DNA from: Chryseobacterium arthrosphaerae | GTDB lineage: Bacteria; Bacteroidota; Bacteroidia; Flavobacteriales; Weeksellaceae | Reading direction: 5' to 3' | Assembly: GCF_001684965.1 (NCBI RefSeq) | Contig: NZ_MAYG01000012.1 | Location: forward strand, 372,001 to 436,000 | DNA length: 64,000 bases | In this document: positions 9,302 to 17,224 of the stretch, piece after piece | Layout: each line of letters begins with the position of its first letter | Numbering within the stretch: position 1 is the stretch's first letter | Notes under the pieces: generated by a model | Seen by the model: the letters and a program-made list of their open reading frames with translations, nothing else | Databases searched by the model: none | Told to the model about the DNA's origin: nothing | Position numbers and translations under genes: made by a program

Positions 9302-9437
9302 TTTAACACGCCATGAATTTTAGTTGAAATCAAACTCTGTAAATGTCTAAACAGAAAGTTAATAAAGAATTATAAATTTTAATAAAATTTTAACCAAATA
9401 ATGTTGGTGGGAAATTTCTTTAGTAGTGTTAAATTTA

Positions 9438-9445
9438 TATCTTTG
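9438..9445 (+). promoter_or_regulatory. -7 element of the mre operon
   Basis: TATCTTTG matches TANNTTTG and lies 24 bp before the mreB ATG. No convincing -33 TTG at standard spacing. Confidence 0.55.
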
Positions 9446-9469
9446 TAAACTTAAAATCAGAAGAAAAAT

Positions 9470-10495
9470 ATGAGTTTATTTGATATGTTTACGCAAGAAA
9501 TTGCGATAGACCTTGGAACTGCTAATACCCTAATCATCCATAATAATAAAATTGTTATAGATCAACCTTCAATTGTTGCAATTGAACGTTCGTCGGGTAA
9601 ACCGATTGCTGTCGGTGAGCAGGCTAAGCATATGCAAGGTAAAACTCACGAGGATATCAAAACGATCCGTCCTCTGAAAGATGGGGTTATCGCTGATTTC
9701 CACGCTTCTGAACATATGATCAAGGAATTTATCAAGAAAATTCCTGGTATTAAAGGTAAATTCATACAACCTGCATTACGAATCGTAATCTGTATTCCTT
9801 CTGGTATTACTGAAGTTGAAAAAAGAGCGGTAAGAGACTCTGCTCAGAAAGTCAATGCAAAAGAAGTAAGATTGATCTACGAACCAATGGCTGCTGCTAT
9901 AGGGGTGGGGATCGACGTACAAAAACCTGAAGGGAACATGATCATCGATATAGGTGGTGGTACTACGGAAATAGCTGTAGTGGCCTTAGGAGGTATCGTA
10001 TGTGATAAATCTGTAAAGATTGCCGGAGACGTATTTACCAATGATATTGCTTATTACTTAAGAACACACCATAACCTTTATATCGGAGAAAGAACTGCTG
10101 AGAGAATCAAAATTGAAGTAGGTTCTGCAGTTGAAGATCTTGATGTAGACATCGAAGACATCCCGGTACAGGGTAGAGATCTTATCACTGGGAAGCCTAA
10201 AGAAATTATGGTGGGATATAAAGAGATTGCCCGTGCCCTGGACAAATCAATCATCAGAATTGAAGATGCGGTAATGGAAACCCTTTCTCTTACTCCACCG
10301 GAACTTGCAGCGGATATTTACAAAACAGGTATTTATCTTGCCGGAGGTGGTGCTTTATTAAGAGGTCTTGCAGACAGAATCCACAAAAAAACAGGTCTTC
10401 CTGTATTTGTAGCGGAAGATCCGTTGAGAGCTGTTGTTCGCGGAACAGGGATTGCACTTAAGAATATGGATAAATTCAATTTCTTAATTAAATAA
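9470..10495 (+). CDS. mreB: Rod shape-determining protein MreB
   Basis: Bacterial actin homolog (341 residues) that forms membrane-associated filaments guiding lateral wall synthesis. ATPase signatures are present: phosphate 1 IAIDLGTANTLI near residue 10, phosphate 2 NMIIDIGGGTTEIAVVALGG at about 158-177, and adenosine motif GIYLAGGGALLRGL at about 286-299. The N-terminus MSLFDMFTQEI resembles the usual amphipathic membrane helix. It heads mreB-mreC-mreD-mrdA-rodA, so the whole elongasome is made as a unit. No anomalies. Confidence 0.98.
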   Translation: MSLFDMFTQEIAIDLGTANTLIIHNNKIVIDQPSIVAIERSSGKPIAVGEQAKHMQGKTHEDIKTIRPLKDGVIADFHASEHMIKEFIKKIPGIKGKFIQPALRIVICIPSGITEVEKRAVRDSAQKVNAKEVRLIYEPMAAAIGVGIDVQKPEGNMIIDIGGGTTEIAVVALGGIVCDKSVKIAGDVFTNDIAYYLRTHHNLYIGERTAERIKIEVGSAVEDLDVDIEDIPVQGRDLITGKPKEIMVGYKEIARALDKSIIRIEDAVMETLSLTPPELAADIYKTGIYLAGGGALLRGLADRIHKKTGLPVFVAEDPLRAVVRGTGIALKNMDKFNFLIK

Positions 10496-10523
10496 TTTTA
10501 ACCTTTTACGACGATATATCTGA

Positions 10524-11378
10524 ATGGGATTTTTGCTGAGATTATTTTCGAAGAATACTCTTTTCGTCTTCTTTATATTCCTGCAAATTGTTGCTCTGGT
10601 TCTCATATTCTCCAGAAATGCCATGCAGAGATCCTGGATAGCGGGCCAGACGGCTGCCGTAAATTCCTGGGTTTCCGGATATATTGATGAAGGAGTTTCT
10701 TACCTGAAGCTCAAGCAGATCAATGAAGATCTTGTAGTGCAGAATAAAGCCCTTATGGCGGAACTCTATGGAAAAGACGGGGCAAAAGTTCCGGTGTTCA
10801 AAAGAGTTCATGATACTATTGGTGGCGGTCAGATCTATACTTTTGTAGACGGAGAAATTGTTTTTAACAGCATCAACAGAAGAAATAATTATTTTACGAT
10901 CAACCGTGGCCGCAGAGACGGGGTTTTTCCTCAAATGGGTGTGATGGCGCCTAAAGGAATCGCAGGAATCGTAATCAATTCTACAGATAGCTATGCATTG
11001 GTTCAGTCGGTGCTGAGTGTAAGCAAGATCAGAATTAATGCCGCACTTAAAAATTCAGGATATTTTGGAACTTTAACATGGAACGGAGATAACTCCAGGG
11101 TGATGCACCTTGCAGATATCCCGAAATATGTAGCATTAAAGATCGGAGATACCGTAGTTACAGACGGAAAATCAGCTATTTTCCCGAAAGGTGTTACAAT
11201 CGGGACCATTGCCGGATATTCCGTAGACAATAAAACCGGATTCTGGGACATCTCGGTTGAGCTGAGCGAAAAAATGGGATCGTTGAATAAAGTATACGTA
11301 GTAAAGAATCTTAAAAAGGCAGAAGTGCAGAAGATTCAGGATACTATGCAGGCTGTAATAAAAAAAGAAAATGATTAG
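10524..11378 (+). CDS. mreC: Rod shape-determining protein MreC
   Basis: 284-residue bitopic inner-membrane protein: one N-terminal transmembrane segment (about 10-29), a coiled coil (about 50-80), then the periplasmic beta-barrel MreC domain with the conserved GRRDGVFPQMGVMAPKGIAGIV. It links MreB, MreD and the PBP2/RodA synthase in the elongasome. It starts 28 bp after mreB and overlaps mreD by 8 bp. Confidence 0.96.
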   Translation: MGFLLRLFSKNTLFVFFIFLQIVALVLIFSRNAMQRSWIAGQTAAVNSWVSGYIDEGVSYLKLKQINEDLVVQNKALMAELYGKDGAKVPVFKRVHDTIGGGQIYTFVDGEIVFNSINRRNNYFTINRGRRDGVFPQMGVMAPKGIAGIVINSTDSYALVQSVLSVSKIRINAALKNSGYFGTLTWNGDNSRVMHLADIPKYVALKIGDTVVTDGKSAIFPKGVTIGTIAGYSVDNKTGFWDISVELSEKMGSLNKVYVVKNLKKAEVQKIQDTMQAVIKKEND

Positions 11379-11877
11379 CAGGACTTTATTTACCGACATA
11401 TTGATTATGATCTTCCTTGTCGCATTACAAATTGTTGTACTGGACAGGATTACTGTTTTCGGGAAATATACACCGGTATTATATCCTGTATTCGTCATGT
11501 TCTATCCCTTTTTCAGAAATAAATTTCAATTCCTGGCCCTAAGTTTCCTGATAGGTCTTTCTATTGACGGATTCCATTATTCATGGGGTATCAATGCATT
11601 TGCAACTACTTTGATTGCTTATTTCAGAACATTGATTTTCAGGACTTCTACAGATACGTCTACAGACTTTTTTTCATTTCAGTCCCTTCAATGGGCGCAG
11701 TTTTTGCTGTTTTTATTTTCAAGTATTTTTCTGCATCAGCTTCTGGTACAATATATTGAGTTCTTTAAGCTCAGCAGATTTTTTGAAATATTATTTAATG
11801 TGTTGGTGACCAGTGTAATTTCATTTATATTTATAGTTATTTACGCATTAATATTTAAAATCAAACAAAAAGTTTGA
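11371..11877 (+). CDS. mreD: Rod shape-determining protein MreD
   Basis: 168-residue multi-pass membrane protein with five or six predicted hydrophobic segments and few charged residues. Sequence is weakly conserved, so the call uses topology, size and its fixed place between mreC and mrdA. The segment FLIGLSIDGFHYSWGINAFATTLIAYFR matches the MreD core GLxxDxxxxxxxGxxA pattern. The gene overlaps mreC by 8 bp and mrdA by 4 bp. Confidence 0.92.
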   Translation: MISRTLFTDILIMIFLVALQIVVLDRITVFGKYTPVLYPVFVMFYPFFRNKFQFLALSFLIGLSIDGFHYSWGINAFATTLIAYFRTLIFRTSTDTSTDFFSFQSLQWAQFLLFLFSSIFLHQLLVQYIEFFKLSRFFEILFNVLVTSVISFIFIVIYALIFKIKQKV

Positions 11878-13916
11878 ACACACGTTATTTTAAAATTTTT
11901 TCCATCCTCGTTGCTATCGCCCTTATTTTTGTGGCGAGGCTTGCGTATTTGCAATTGTTTACAGACCGTTACGCATTGAATGCGGCGAATACTTCCATTA
12001 AAACCGAATATATCATCCCGCAGCGTGGCGTTATTTTCGACAGGAACGGGAAGATCATGGTGGGAAACCAGCCGGCCTATGAAGTTTCTTTTACACAGGC
12101 TTTGATGAAACCTGATTTTGATACCCTTGGATTCTGCAGCCTGATGAAGATTTCTAAAAATGATTTCATCAACAGGATCAATGTTATCAAAAAAGAGAAA
12201 TATTACTCCAAGCTGACTCCGATGACCTTCCTGAAAGACCTCAGCAGGGAAGATATAGCAAGGGTCCAGGAAATCATTTTCAAATATCCTGCTTTTAATA
12301 TTGTACAGCGTCCACAGCGTCAGTATGAAGTGTCCACTTCCGGTAACCTCTTAGGATATACCAGTGAGGTGAATGATCCTGAAATTAAAAAAGATTCTAC
12401 TTATTACCTTCCCGGCGACTTTATCGGGAAAAAAGGGGTTGAAAAGTCTTATGAGAAGGAGCTTCGTGGGGTAAAAGGAGTGAAATATATTCAAAAAGAT
12501 ATCAGACTCCGTAATATTGGTTCCTATAAAAACGGTACTCTTGACAAAGATGTCATTACCGGAAAAGATGTCACTCTTACCATTGATTACGATCTTCAGA
12601 GAATGGCTGAAGAGATGCTGGTGAATAAGCATGGTGCCATTGTTGCCATCGACCCGAATAACGGTGAGATTTTAACACTGGCTACTGGTCCTGATGTGGA
12701 TCCGAACCTGTTTACCGGACCTTACAAATCCAAGAATATTTATGCTTTAAATAAAGATACGGTTTACGAGAACAAACCTATGTTTGACAGGTCGGTTCAG
12801 GCTGCGTATCCTCCAGGATCTACATTTAAACTGCTGACGGCCCTTGCGGGAATGCAGATGGGAGTAATGGATGAAAAAACGATTTTCCCATGTGGAGGCG
12901 GATTCTATTATAGAGGTTTAAGAATTAAAGGACATGGCGGAGCTGATCCTCTGATCCCTTCAATCCAGGTTTCCAGTAACTGTTACTTTTCGCATGCTTA
13001 CCTGGCGATCATGAATAAATATCCCGGTAACCCTTCAAAAGGGGTTGATGAATGGAAAAAAATCATGAACAGTTTCGGGGTCGGAGAATTCTTAAATAAT
13101 GACCTGGCATCAGGAGCAAAAGGAAGAATTCCGAGTGGAGAGTTCTACGAGAAAAGAATGAAATCTATTCTTAAGGCAAGCGGATCAACAAAAGATTATA
13201 AAAACTGGGATCCTTTGGCTACAGGAGCTGTTTTCAACGGAATGGGGCAGGGAGATGTAATGCTTACTCCTTTACAGATGGCCAATTTCGTAGCGGCAAT
13301 TGCCAACAAAGGCTGGTATTATACACCTCATATCGTTAAGGCGATTGATGGGAAAGCCAATCCGGACCCAAGATTTAAAGTAAAACATAAAACCCTTGTA
13401 GATGCCAAACATTTTGAGCCGGTATTGAAAGGAATGGAAGCCGTGGTTTTAAGAGGAACGGCGAGAAGCTTAAAATCGAATGATTTCACTCAGCTGGCAA
13501 AAACAGGTACTGCGCAGGTTCCACAGGGAAAGGATAACTCAATTTTTGTATTGATCGCTCCTGCAGACAAACCTAAAATTGTTGTTGCTGCAGTAATGGA
13601 ACATGCAGGATTTGGTGCTACATGGGCAGGGCCGGCATGTACGGTAATTGCTGAAAAATTTATCACCGGAGACCTTAAGAGAGAAAATCTTTACAAGAAA
13701 ATGACCTCAGCGAGTTTTATGCCTGAGTATAAAAGGCAATGGGTGGCGGATCTGAAACGTAAAGGTCTTTATGTTGATCCTAAAATGGATTCAATTAAAC
13801 GTAAAAGAATGCAGGACAGCCTTGAGTTTGTAAAACAGCAGAAGGCCAAACTGAAAAAAAGAATAGAAGAAGAAACAAAAAATAATAGCACTGCTAAAAA
13901 ACCGGCAAAAGAATGA
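11874..13916 (+). CDS. mrdA: Penicillin-binding protein 2 (elongation transpeptidase)
   Basis: Class B PBP of 680 residues that cross-links peptidoglycan with RodA in the elongasome. One N-terminal transmembrane helix (about 7-27) is followed by the pedestal domain and the transpeptidase domain. The active site has Ser316 in PGSTFK, an SxN motif in VSSNCYF, and KTG at 543-545. The start is TTG overlapping the mreD stop (TTGA); the next ATG would remove the membrane anchor, so the rare start is preferred. A Lys/Glu-rich tail follows the catalytic domain. It overlaps rodA by 4 bp. Confidence 0.95.
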   Translation: MNTRYFKIFSILVAIALIFVARLAYLQLFTDRYALNAANTSIKTEYIIPQRGVIFDRNGKIMVGNQPAYEVSFTQALMKPDFDTLGFCSLMKISKNDFINRINVIKKEKYYSKLTPMTFLKDLSREDIARVQEIIFKYPAFNIVQRPQRQYEVSTSGNLLGYTSEVNDPEIKKDSTYYLPGDFIGKKGVEKSYEKELRGVKGVKYIQKDIRLRNIGSYKNGTLDKDVITGKDVTLTIDYDLQRMAEEMLVNKHGAIVAIDPNNGEILTLATGPDVDPNLFTGPYKSKNIYALNKDTVYENKPMFDRSVQAAYPPGSTFKLLTALAGMQMGVMDEKTIFPCGGGFYYRGLRIKGHGGADPLIPSIQVSSNCYFSHAYLAIMNKYPGNPSKGVDEWKKIMNSFGVGEFLNNDLASGAKGRIPSGEFYEKRMKSILKASGSTKDYKNWDPLATGAVFNGMGQGDVMLTPLQMANFVAAIANKGWYYTPHIVKAIDGKANPDPRFKVKHKTLVDAKHFEPVLKGMEAVVLRGTARSLKSNDFTQLAKTGTAQVPQGKDNSIFVLIAPADKPKIVVAAVMEHAGFGATWAGPACTVIAEKFITGDLKRENLYKKMTSASFMPEYKRQWVADLKRKGLYVDPKMDSIKRKRMQDSLEFVKQQKAKLKKRIEEETKNNSTAKKPAKE

Positions 13917-15142
13917 AATGGACTGAAGGAATAGATAAATTGGGCCTTGGGCTGTATTTCCTGCTTTGCATTTTTGCCATTGCAAATATTTACAGTGTTG
14001 ACCAGAAATTAGGAGAAAAGCAATTGATTTTCTTTTGTATTTCACTATTTGTGGGGCTGATCATATTTGTTGGAAGAAGTAAGTTCTTTGAGAATATGGC
14101 TGGCATTATTTATATAGGCGGAGTTCTTTTGCTGATAGGACTATTTCCGTTTGGTAAAGAGATTCTGGGTCAGAAGAACTGGTATAAGTTCGGAAGCTTT
14201 ACCATGCAGCCCGTTGAATTTGCCAAGATAGGAACCGCATTGATGCTTGCAAATTATGTATCAAGCCCGGATTTTAATCTTAAAAACAGAAAATCCCTGC
14301 TTACAGCACTTGCTATTATCGGAATTCCGGCTGCAGTTGTTCTTATGATTCCGGATGTAGGATCTATGCTGGTATTTATTGCATTCTTTATTGCCCTGTA
14401 CAGGGAAGGCTTAAGCGGCCTTCTGTTTGGAATAGGATTTATTTTTGCGGCTGTTTTCCTTATTGCATTGGCTATACCACCTGTATATGTTGCGGTGGCG
14501 GTTTTATTGATTGCCGGTGTTCTGATTGCTATGAATTATCACAGAATGTCCTGGGATATCATTACCATTTCCGGAATTGCCGGATCAGTTCTCTTATTGT
14601 GCGGGCTGGCATTTGGTTCACCTTACATTCTGGAAAAACTTCCCAAGCACCAGAGAGAAAGAATCGAGGTTCTTTACAAAGGAGAGAAAGCGTTCAGGGA
14701 TACATCGGGTTATAACTTATTATATTCTAAAACAGCGATTGGTTCCGGCGGTCTTACGGGTAAGGGTTATCGTGAAGGATCGGTTACCCAGGGGAAATTC
14801 GTTCCGGAGCAGGAAACCGATTATATTTTCTGTACAGTAGGTGAAGAATGGGGATTTGTAGGCAGTGCAGCGCTTATTCTTTGTTACATGGTGTATATAG
14901 GAAGAATCTACTATCTGGCTGAGGGGCAGAAATCTACTTTTAACCGTGTATTCGGATATTGCTTTGCATCGATTCTGCTGATGCACTTTTCGATCAATTT
15001 AGGGATGGTTATGGGGCTTTTCCCTACGGTAGGGATTCCTTTGCCGTATTTCAGTTACGGAGGTAGTTCCTTATTAGCTTTCTCTATGATGACCTTTATT
15101 TTCTTTAAGCTTAATTATTCGGATAAGAATAGTCTGGTGTAA
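13913..15142 (+). CDS. rodA: Rod shape-determining protein RodA (SEDS glycosyltransferase)
   Basis: SEDS-family peptidoglycan polymerase (409 residues) with about ten hydrophobic segments. Conserved blocks include GQKNWYKFGSFTMQPVEFAKIGTAL, IPDVGSMLVF and the C-terminal FPTVGIPLPYFSYGGSSLLAF. It polymerises lipid II as partner of PBP2. The ATG overlaps the mrdA stop (ATGA) by 4 bp. It is the last gene of the mre operon. Confidence 0.97.
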   Translation: MKWTEGIDKLGLGLYFLLCIFAIANIYSVDQKLGEKQLIFFCISLFVGLIIFVGRSKFFENMAGIIYIGGVLLLIGLFPFGKEILGQKNWYKFGSFTMQPVEFAKIGTALMLANYVSSPDFNLKNRKSLLTALAIIGIPAAVVLMIPDVGSMLVFIAFFIALYREGLSGLLFGIGFIFAAVFLIALAIPPVYVAVAVLLIAGVLIAMNYHRMSWDIITISGIAGSVLLLCGLAFGSPYILEKLPKHQRERIEVLYKGEKAFRDTSGYNLLYSKTAIGSGGLTGKGYREGSVTQGKFVPEQETDYIFCTVGEEWGFVGSAALILCYMVYIGRIYYLAEGQKSTFNRVFGYCFASILLMHFSINLGMVMGLFPTVGIPLPYFSYGGSSLLAFSMMTFIFFKLNYSDKNSLV

Positions 15143-15235
15143 TCAATTTCTTTGGTAAAAGCTAAAGGATATTAACCTGCCCAAAACTGCGTAATTGTCG
15201 GAAGAAATTATTGCGTTGATAAATCCATATATTGT

Positions 15236-15817
15236 ATGAAGGAGATTTATATTTTAGACGAAAATTTTGAAAACACAGACTTTTCACAAAAGGTTTTAGA
15301 AAAGGGAGAATACGAAAACTGTACATTCAGAAACTGTAATTTTGAATACTCAGACCTGTCAGGGATCAGTTTTTCAGACTGCGATTTTATCGGCAGCAAT
15401 CTCAGCATGGCGAAACTTGCTTCAACGGCTTTCCGCAATGCTTTTTTCAAAGAATGTAAAATGCTTGGCCTGCAGTTTAATGATTGTAATGGTTTTGGTT
15501 TGTCCTTTAAATTTGATGGGTGCTCCCTTCATAATTCCGTTTTCTATCAAACCTCAATAAAGAGAACTGTGTTCATCAATTCCAAGCTGATTGAAGTGGA
15601 TTTTACAGAATGTGACCTGTCTCATGCAGTGATTAGTAACTGTGATCTTTCCGGAGCCACTTTTGATCATTCTAATCTTGAAAAGGCAGATTTGAGGACT
15701 TCCGTCAACTATTCGATAGATCCTGCTTTAAACAGGCTTAAAAAGGCTAAATTTTCGCTTTCTGAAGTCTACGGACTGTTGTATAAGTTCGATATTGAAA
15801 TTGATAAGAACAGCTGA
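15236..15817 (+). CDS. Pentapeptide-repeat protein
   Basis: 193-residue protein made largely of A(D/N)LxX-type pentapeptide repeats (for example CTFRN, CNFEY, SDLSG, ISFSD, CDFIG, SNLSM and later CDLSG, ATFDH, SNLEK, ADLRT). This predicts a right-handed quadrilateral beta-helix. A short segment interrupts the coil near 80-105. The non-repeat C-terminus (NYSIDPALNRLKKAKFSLSEVYGLL) resembles the capping helix of Qnr/McbG-like proteins. These proteins can mimic DNA and protect gyrase, but that function is not established here. It stands alone 93 bp after rodA and ends at a terminator. Confidence 0.85.
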   Translation: MKEIYILDENFENTDFSQKVLEKGEYENCTFRNCNFEYSDLSGISFSDCDFIGSNLSMAKLASTAFRNAFFKECKMLGLQFNDCNGFGLSFKFDGCSLHNSVFYQTSIKRTVFINSKLIEVDFTECDLSHAVISNCDLSGATFDHSNLEKADLRTSVNYSIDPALNRLKKAKFSLSEVYGLLYKFDIEIDKNS

Positions 15818-15869
15818 TACCTCAGACGACAAAGTTATTGCGTATAAAATATCAATATTAAATCAATAG

Positions 15870-15893
15870 AAGCGGGTTTTAACCCGCTTTTCC
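15870..15893 (+). terminator. Terminator after the pentapeptide-repeat gene
   Basis: AAGCGGGTT (15870-15878) pairs with AACCCGCTT (15881-15889), with a very short loop and a T-rich tail. Confidence 0.65.
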
Positions 15894-15948
15894 TTTAAAT
15901 ATATATTCCATTGGCTTCAGCCTGAATTTATCGTAAAATACCACATAT

Positions 15949-15973
15949 AAAAAAACCATCAGAATTCTGATGG
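15949..15973 (-). terminator. Terminator after the NlpC/P60 gene
   Basis: CCATCAG-AATT-CTGATGG (15956-15973), followed on the minus strand by a T run. Confidence 0.75.
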
Positions 15974-16003
15974 CTTCATTATTTAAATCAATTATTTATA
16001 AAA

Positions 16004-16714
16004 TTAAAAATTTGCGGGTGTAGCTGGAGTTACAGCGGCTAAGTTATTGTAAGCTTCTCCTTCTTCGTTGATCACTCTTTTGGCAAATCTGAACTTAGGT
16101 CCCCAGTAAGAGTCGTTCAGTGAAGAGATCATTACTCCTTTTGATGTTGCTGCGTGGATAAATTTAATCTCTCCCTCTTCAGTAACACTTTCTACAATAC
16201 CTACGTGAGAAATTCTTCTTCCATGAGAAAAGAAGATTAAGTCTCCTTTCTGTAAGTCTCCTTTTTCCACTCTTTCTCCTTCCTGAGCCTGTGAAGCCGC
16301 TACTCTTGGTAAGCTAAGGCCTGCTGCTGCTCCGAATACAGAAAGAACAAAAGCTGAACAATCAATACCTCTTCTTGTAGTTCCTCCGTATCTGTAAGGA
16401 GTTCCAAGGTATGTTTCAGCTTCAGTAAGGATACCGTCAATGGTTTTATTGTATTTGACTGCCTTGGCAATCTCAGAATTCTTAATTGCTTTTTTAGCAT
16501 TTGCGATAGATGCCGCCTTTTCAGCAAGGAAAGAGTCTATTAATTTCTGCTTATCCTGCTCCATTTTTTTGCTGTCTATAGAAGCTAGTTTGGCATCCGT
16601 TTTGTATTCTTTAGTGTAAGTTGCTGGTTTTGAAACTACATAATTAGTAGCACACGATTGCAATGAAACTGTAGAGACTAAAGCAACTAAATAAAACAAA
16701 ACTCTTTTCTTCAT
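16004..16714 (-). CDS. NlpC/P60 (C40) peptidase lipoprotein
   Basis: 236-residue lipoprotein (lipobox near LQSC, Cys21) with a C-terminal NlpC/P60 domain. It is likely a gamma-D-glutamyl-diaminopimelate endopeptidase or related murein hydrolase in the envelope. The catalytic Cys119 lies in RGIDCSAFV, His in ISHVGIVE and the third polar residue is His in FIHAATS. The substrate-site start LGTPYRYGGTTRRG is typical of the Spr/MepS group. A Lys/Ala-rich helical linker (30-85) separates the lipid anchor from the enzyme. A -7 element is at 16767-16774. Confidence 0.92.
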   Translation of the reverse strand: MKKRVLFYLVALVSTVSLQSCATNYVVSKPATYTKEYKTDAKLASIDSKKMEQDKQKLIDSFLAEKAASIANAKKAIKNSEIAKAVKYNKTIDGILTEAETYLGTPYRYGGTTRRGIDCSAFVLSVFGAAAGLSLPRVAASQAQEGERVEKGDLQKGDLIFFSHGRRISHVGIVESVTEEGEIKFIHAATSKGVMISSLNDSYWGPKFRFAKRVINEEGEAYNNLAAVTPATPANF

Positions 16715-16766
16715 ATATATTTGATTAACCGTGTTAAAAATGGAATATTTATTTTCAAAAGCATTA

Positions 16767-16774
16767 CAAAAGTA
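16767..16774 (-). promoter_or_regulatory. -7 element of the NlpC/P60 gene
   Basis: TACTTTTG on the minus strand, 53 bp upstream of the ATG. Confidence 0.4.
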
Positions 16775-16866
16775 GAGATTCCGAGCAAAAGACCCCTGTT
16801 ATGATAATTATCAGGATCTTATTTTAACACTATTTAACATATTATTTACATATGTTAAAGAAAAAT

Positions 16867-16908
16867 AAACCGCAACCCCCTATTTTTGGTGAGTGTGCGG
16901 TTTTTTTT
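16867..16908. terminator. Bidirectional hairpin in the nlpC-glnN gap
   Basis: AAACCGCA (16867-16874) pairs with TGCGGTTT (16896-16903), with T-rich sequence on both sides. It may be a back-up terminator for glnN on the minus strand. The rest of the 510-bp gap (16909-17163) shows no ORF, motif or repeat that I can support. Confidence 0.5.
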
Positions 16909-17163
16909 ATTAAGATTCTTTAACAAACGCTGTCGATATTCTTCTATATATCGGGTTTAGAAATGGAAAGCTTTAATTTTCAGCGGTGTTAAAAAAACAA
17001 AATAAATTCTACGAAAACCGTGAATTGATGGTGCTTTCAGGACTGTTGTGCTAATTGCTTTAAGTTATGTATTGCTGGTCTGTATAATATTTGGATTTGG
17101 AAAAACAGACGATTAGGAAATATTGGGTTTTAAGAAATAGGATTTGCCATAATGGAGATAGGG

Positions 17164-17199
17164 TATAATAAAAAATCCCTCAGAAAAACTGAAGGATTT
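17164..17199 (-). terminator. Terminator of glnN
   Basis: 11-bp stem with one mismatch-type pair (17173-17183 with 17189-17199), loop of five A, followed by a T-rich tail on the minus strand. Confidence 0.8.
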
Positions 17200-17224
17200 A
17201 AACTAATATGGAACTTTACAGGTG

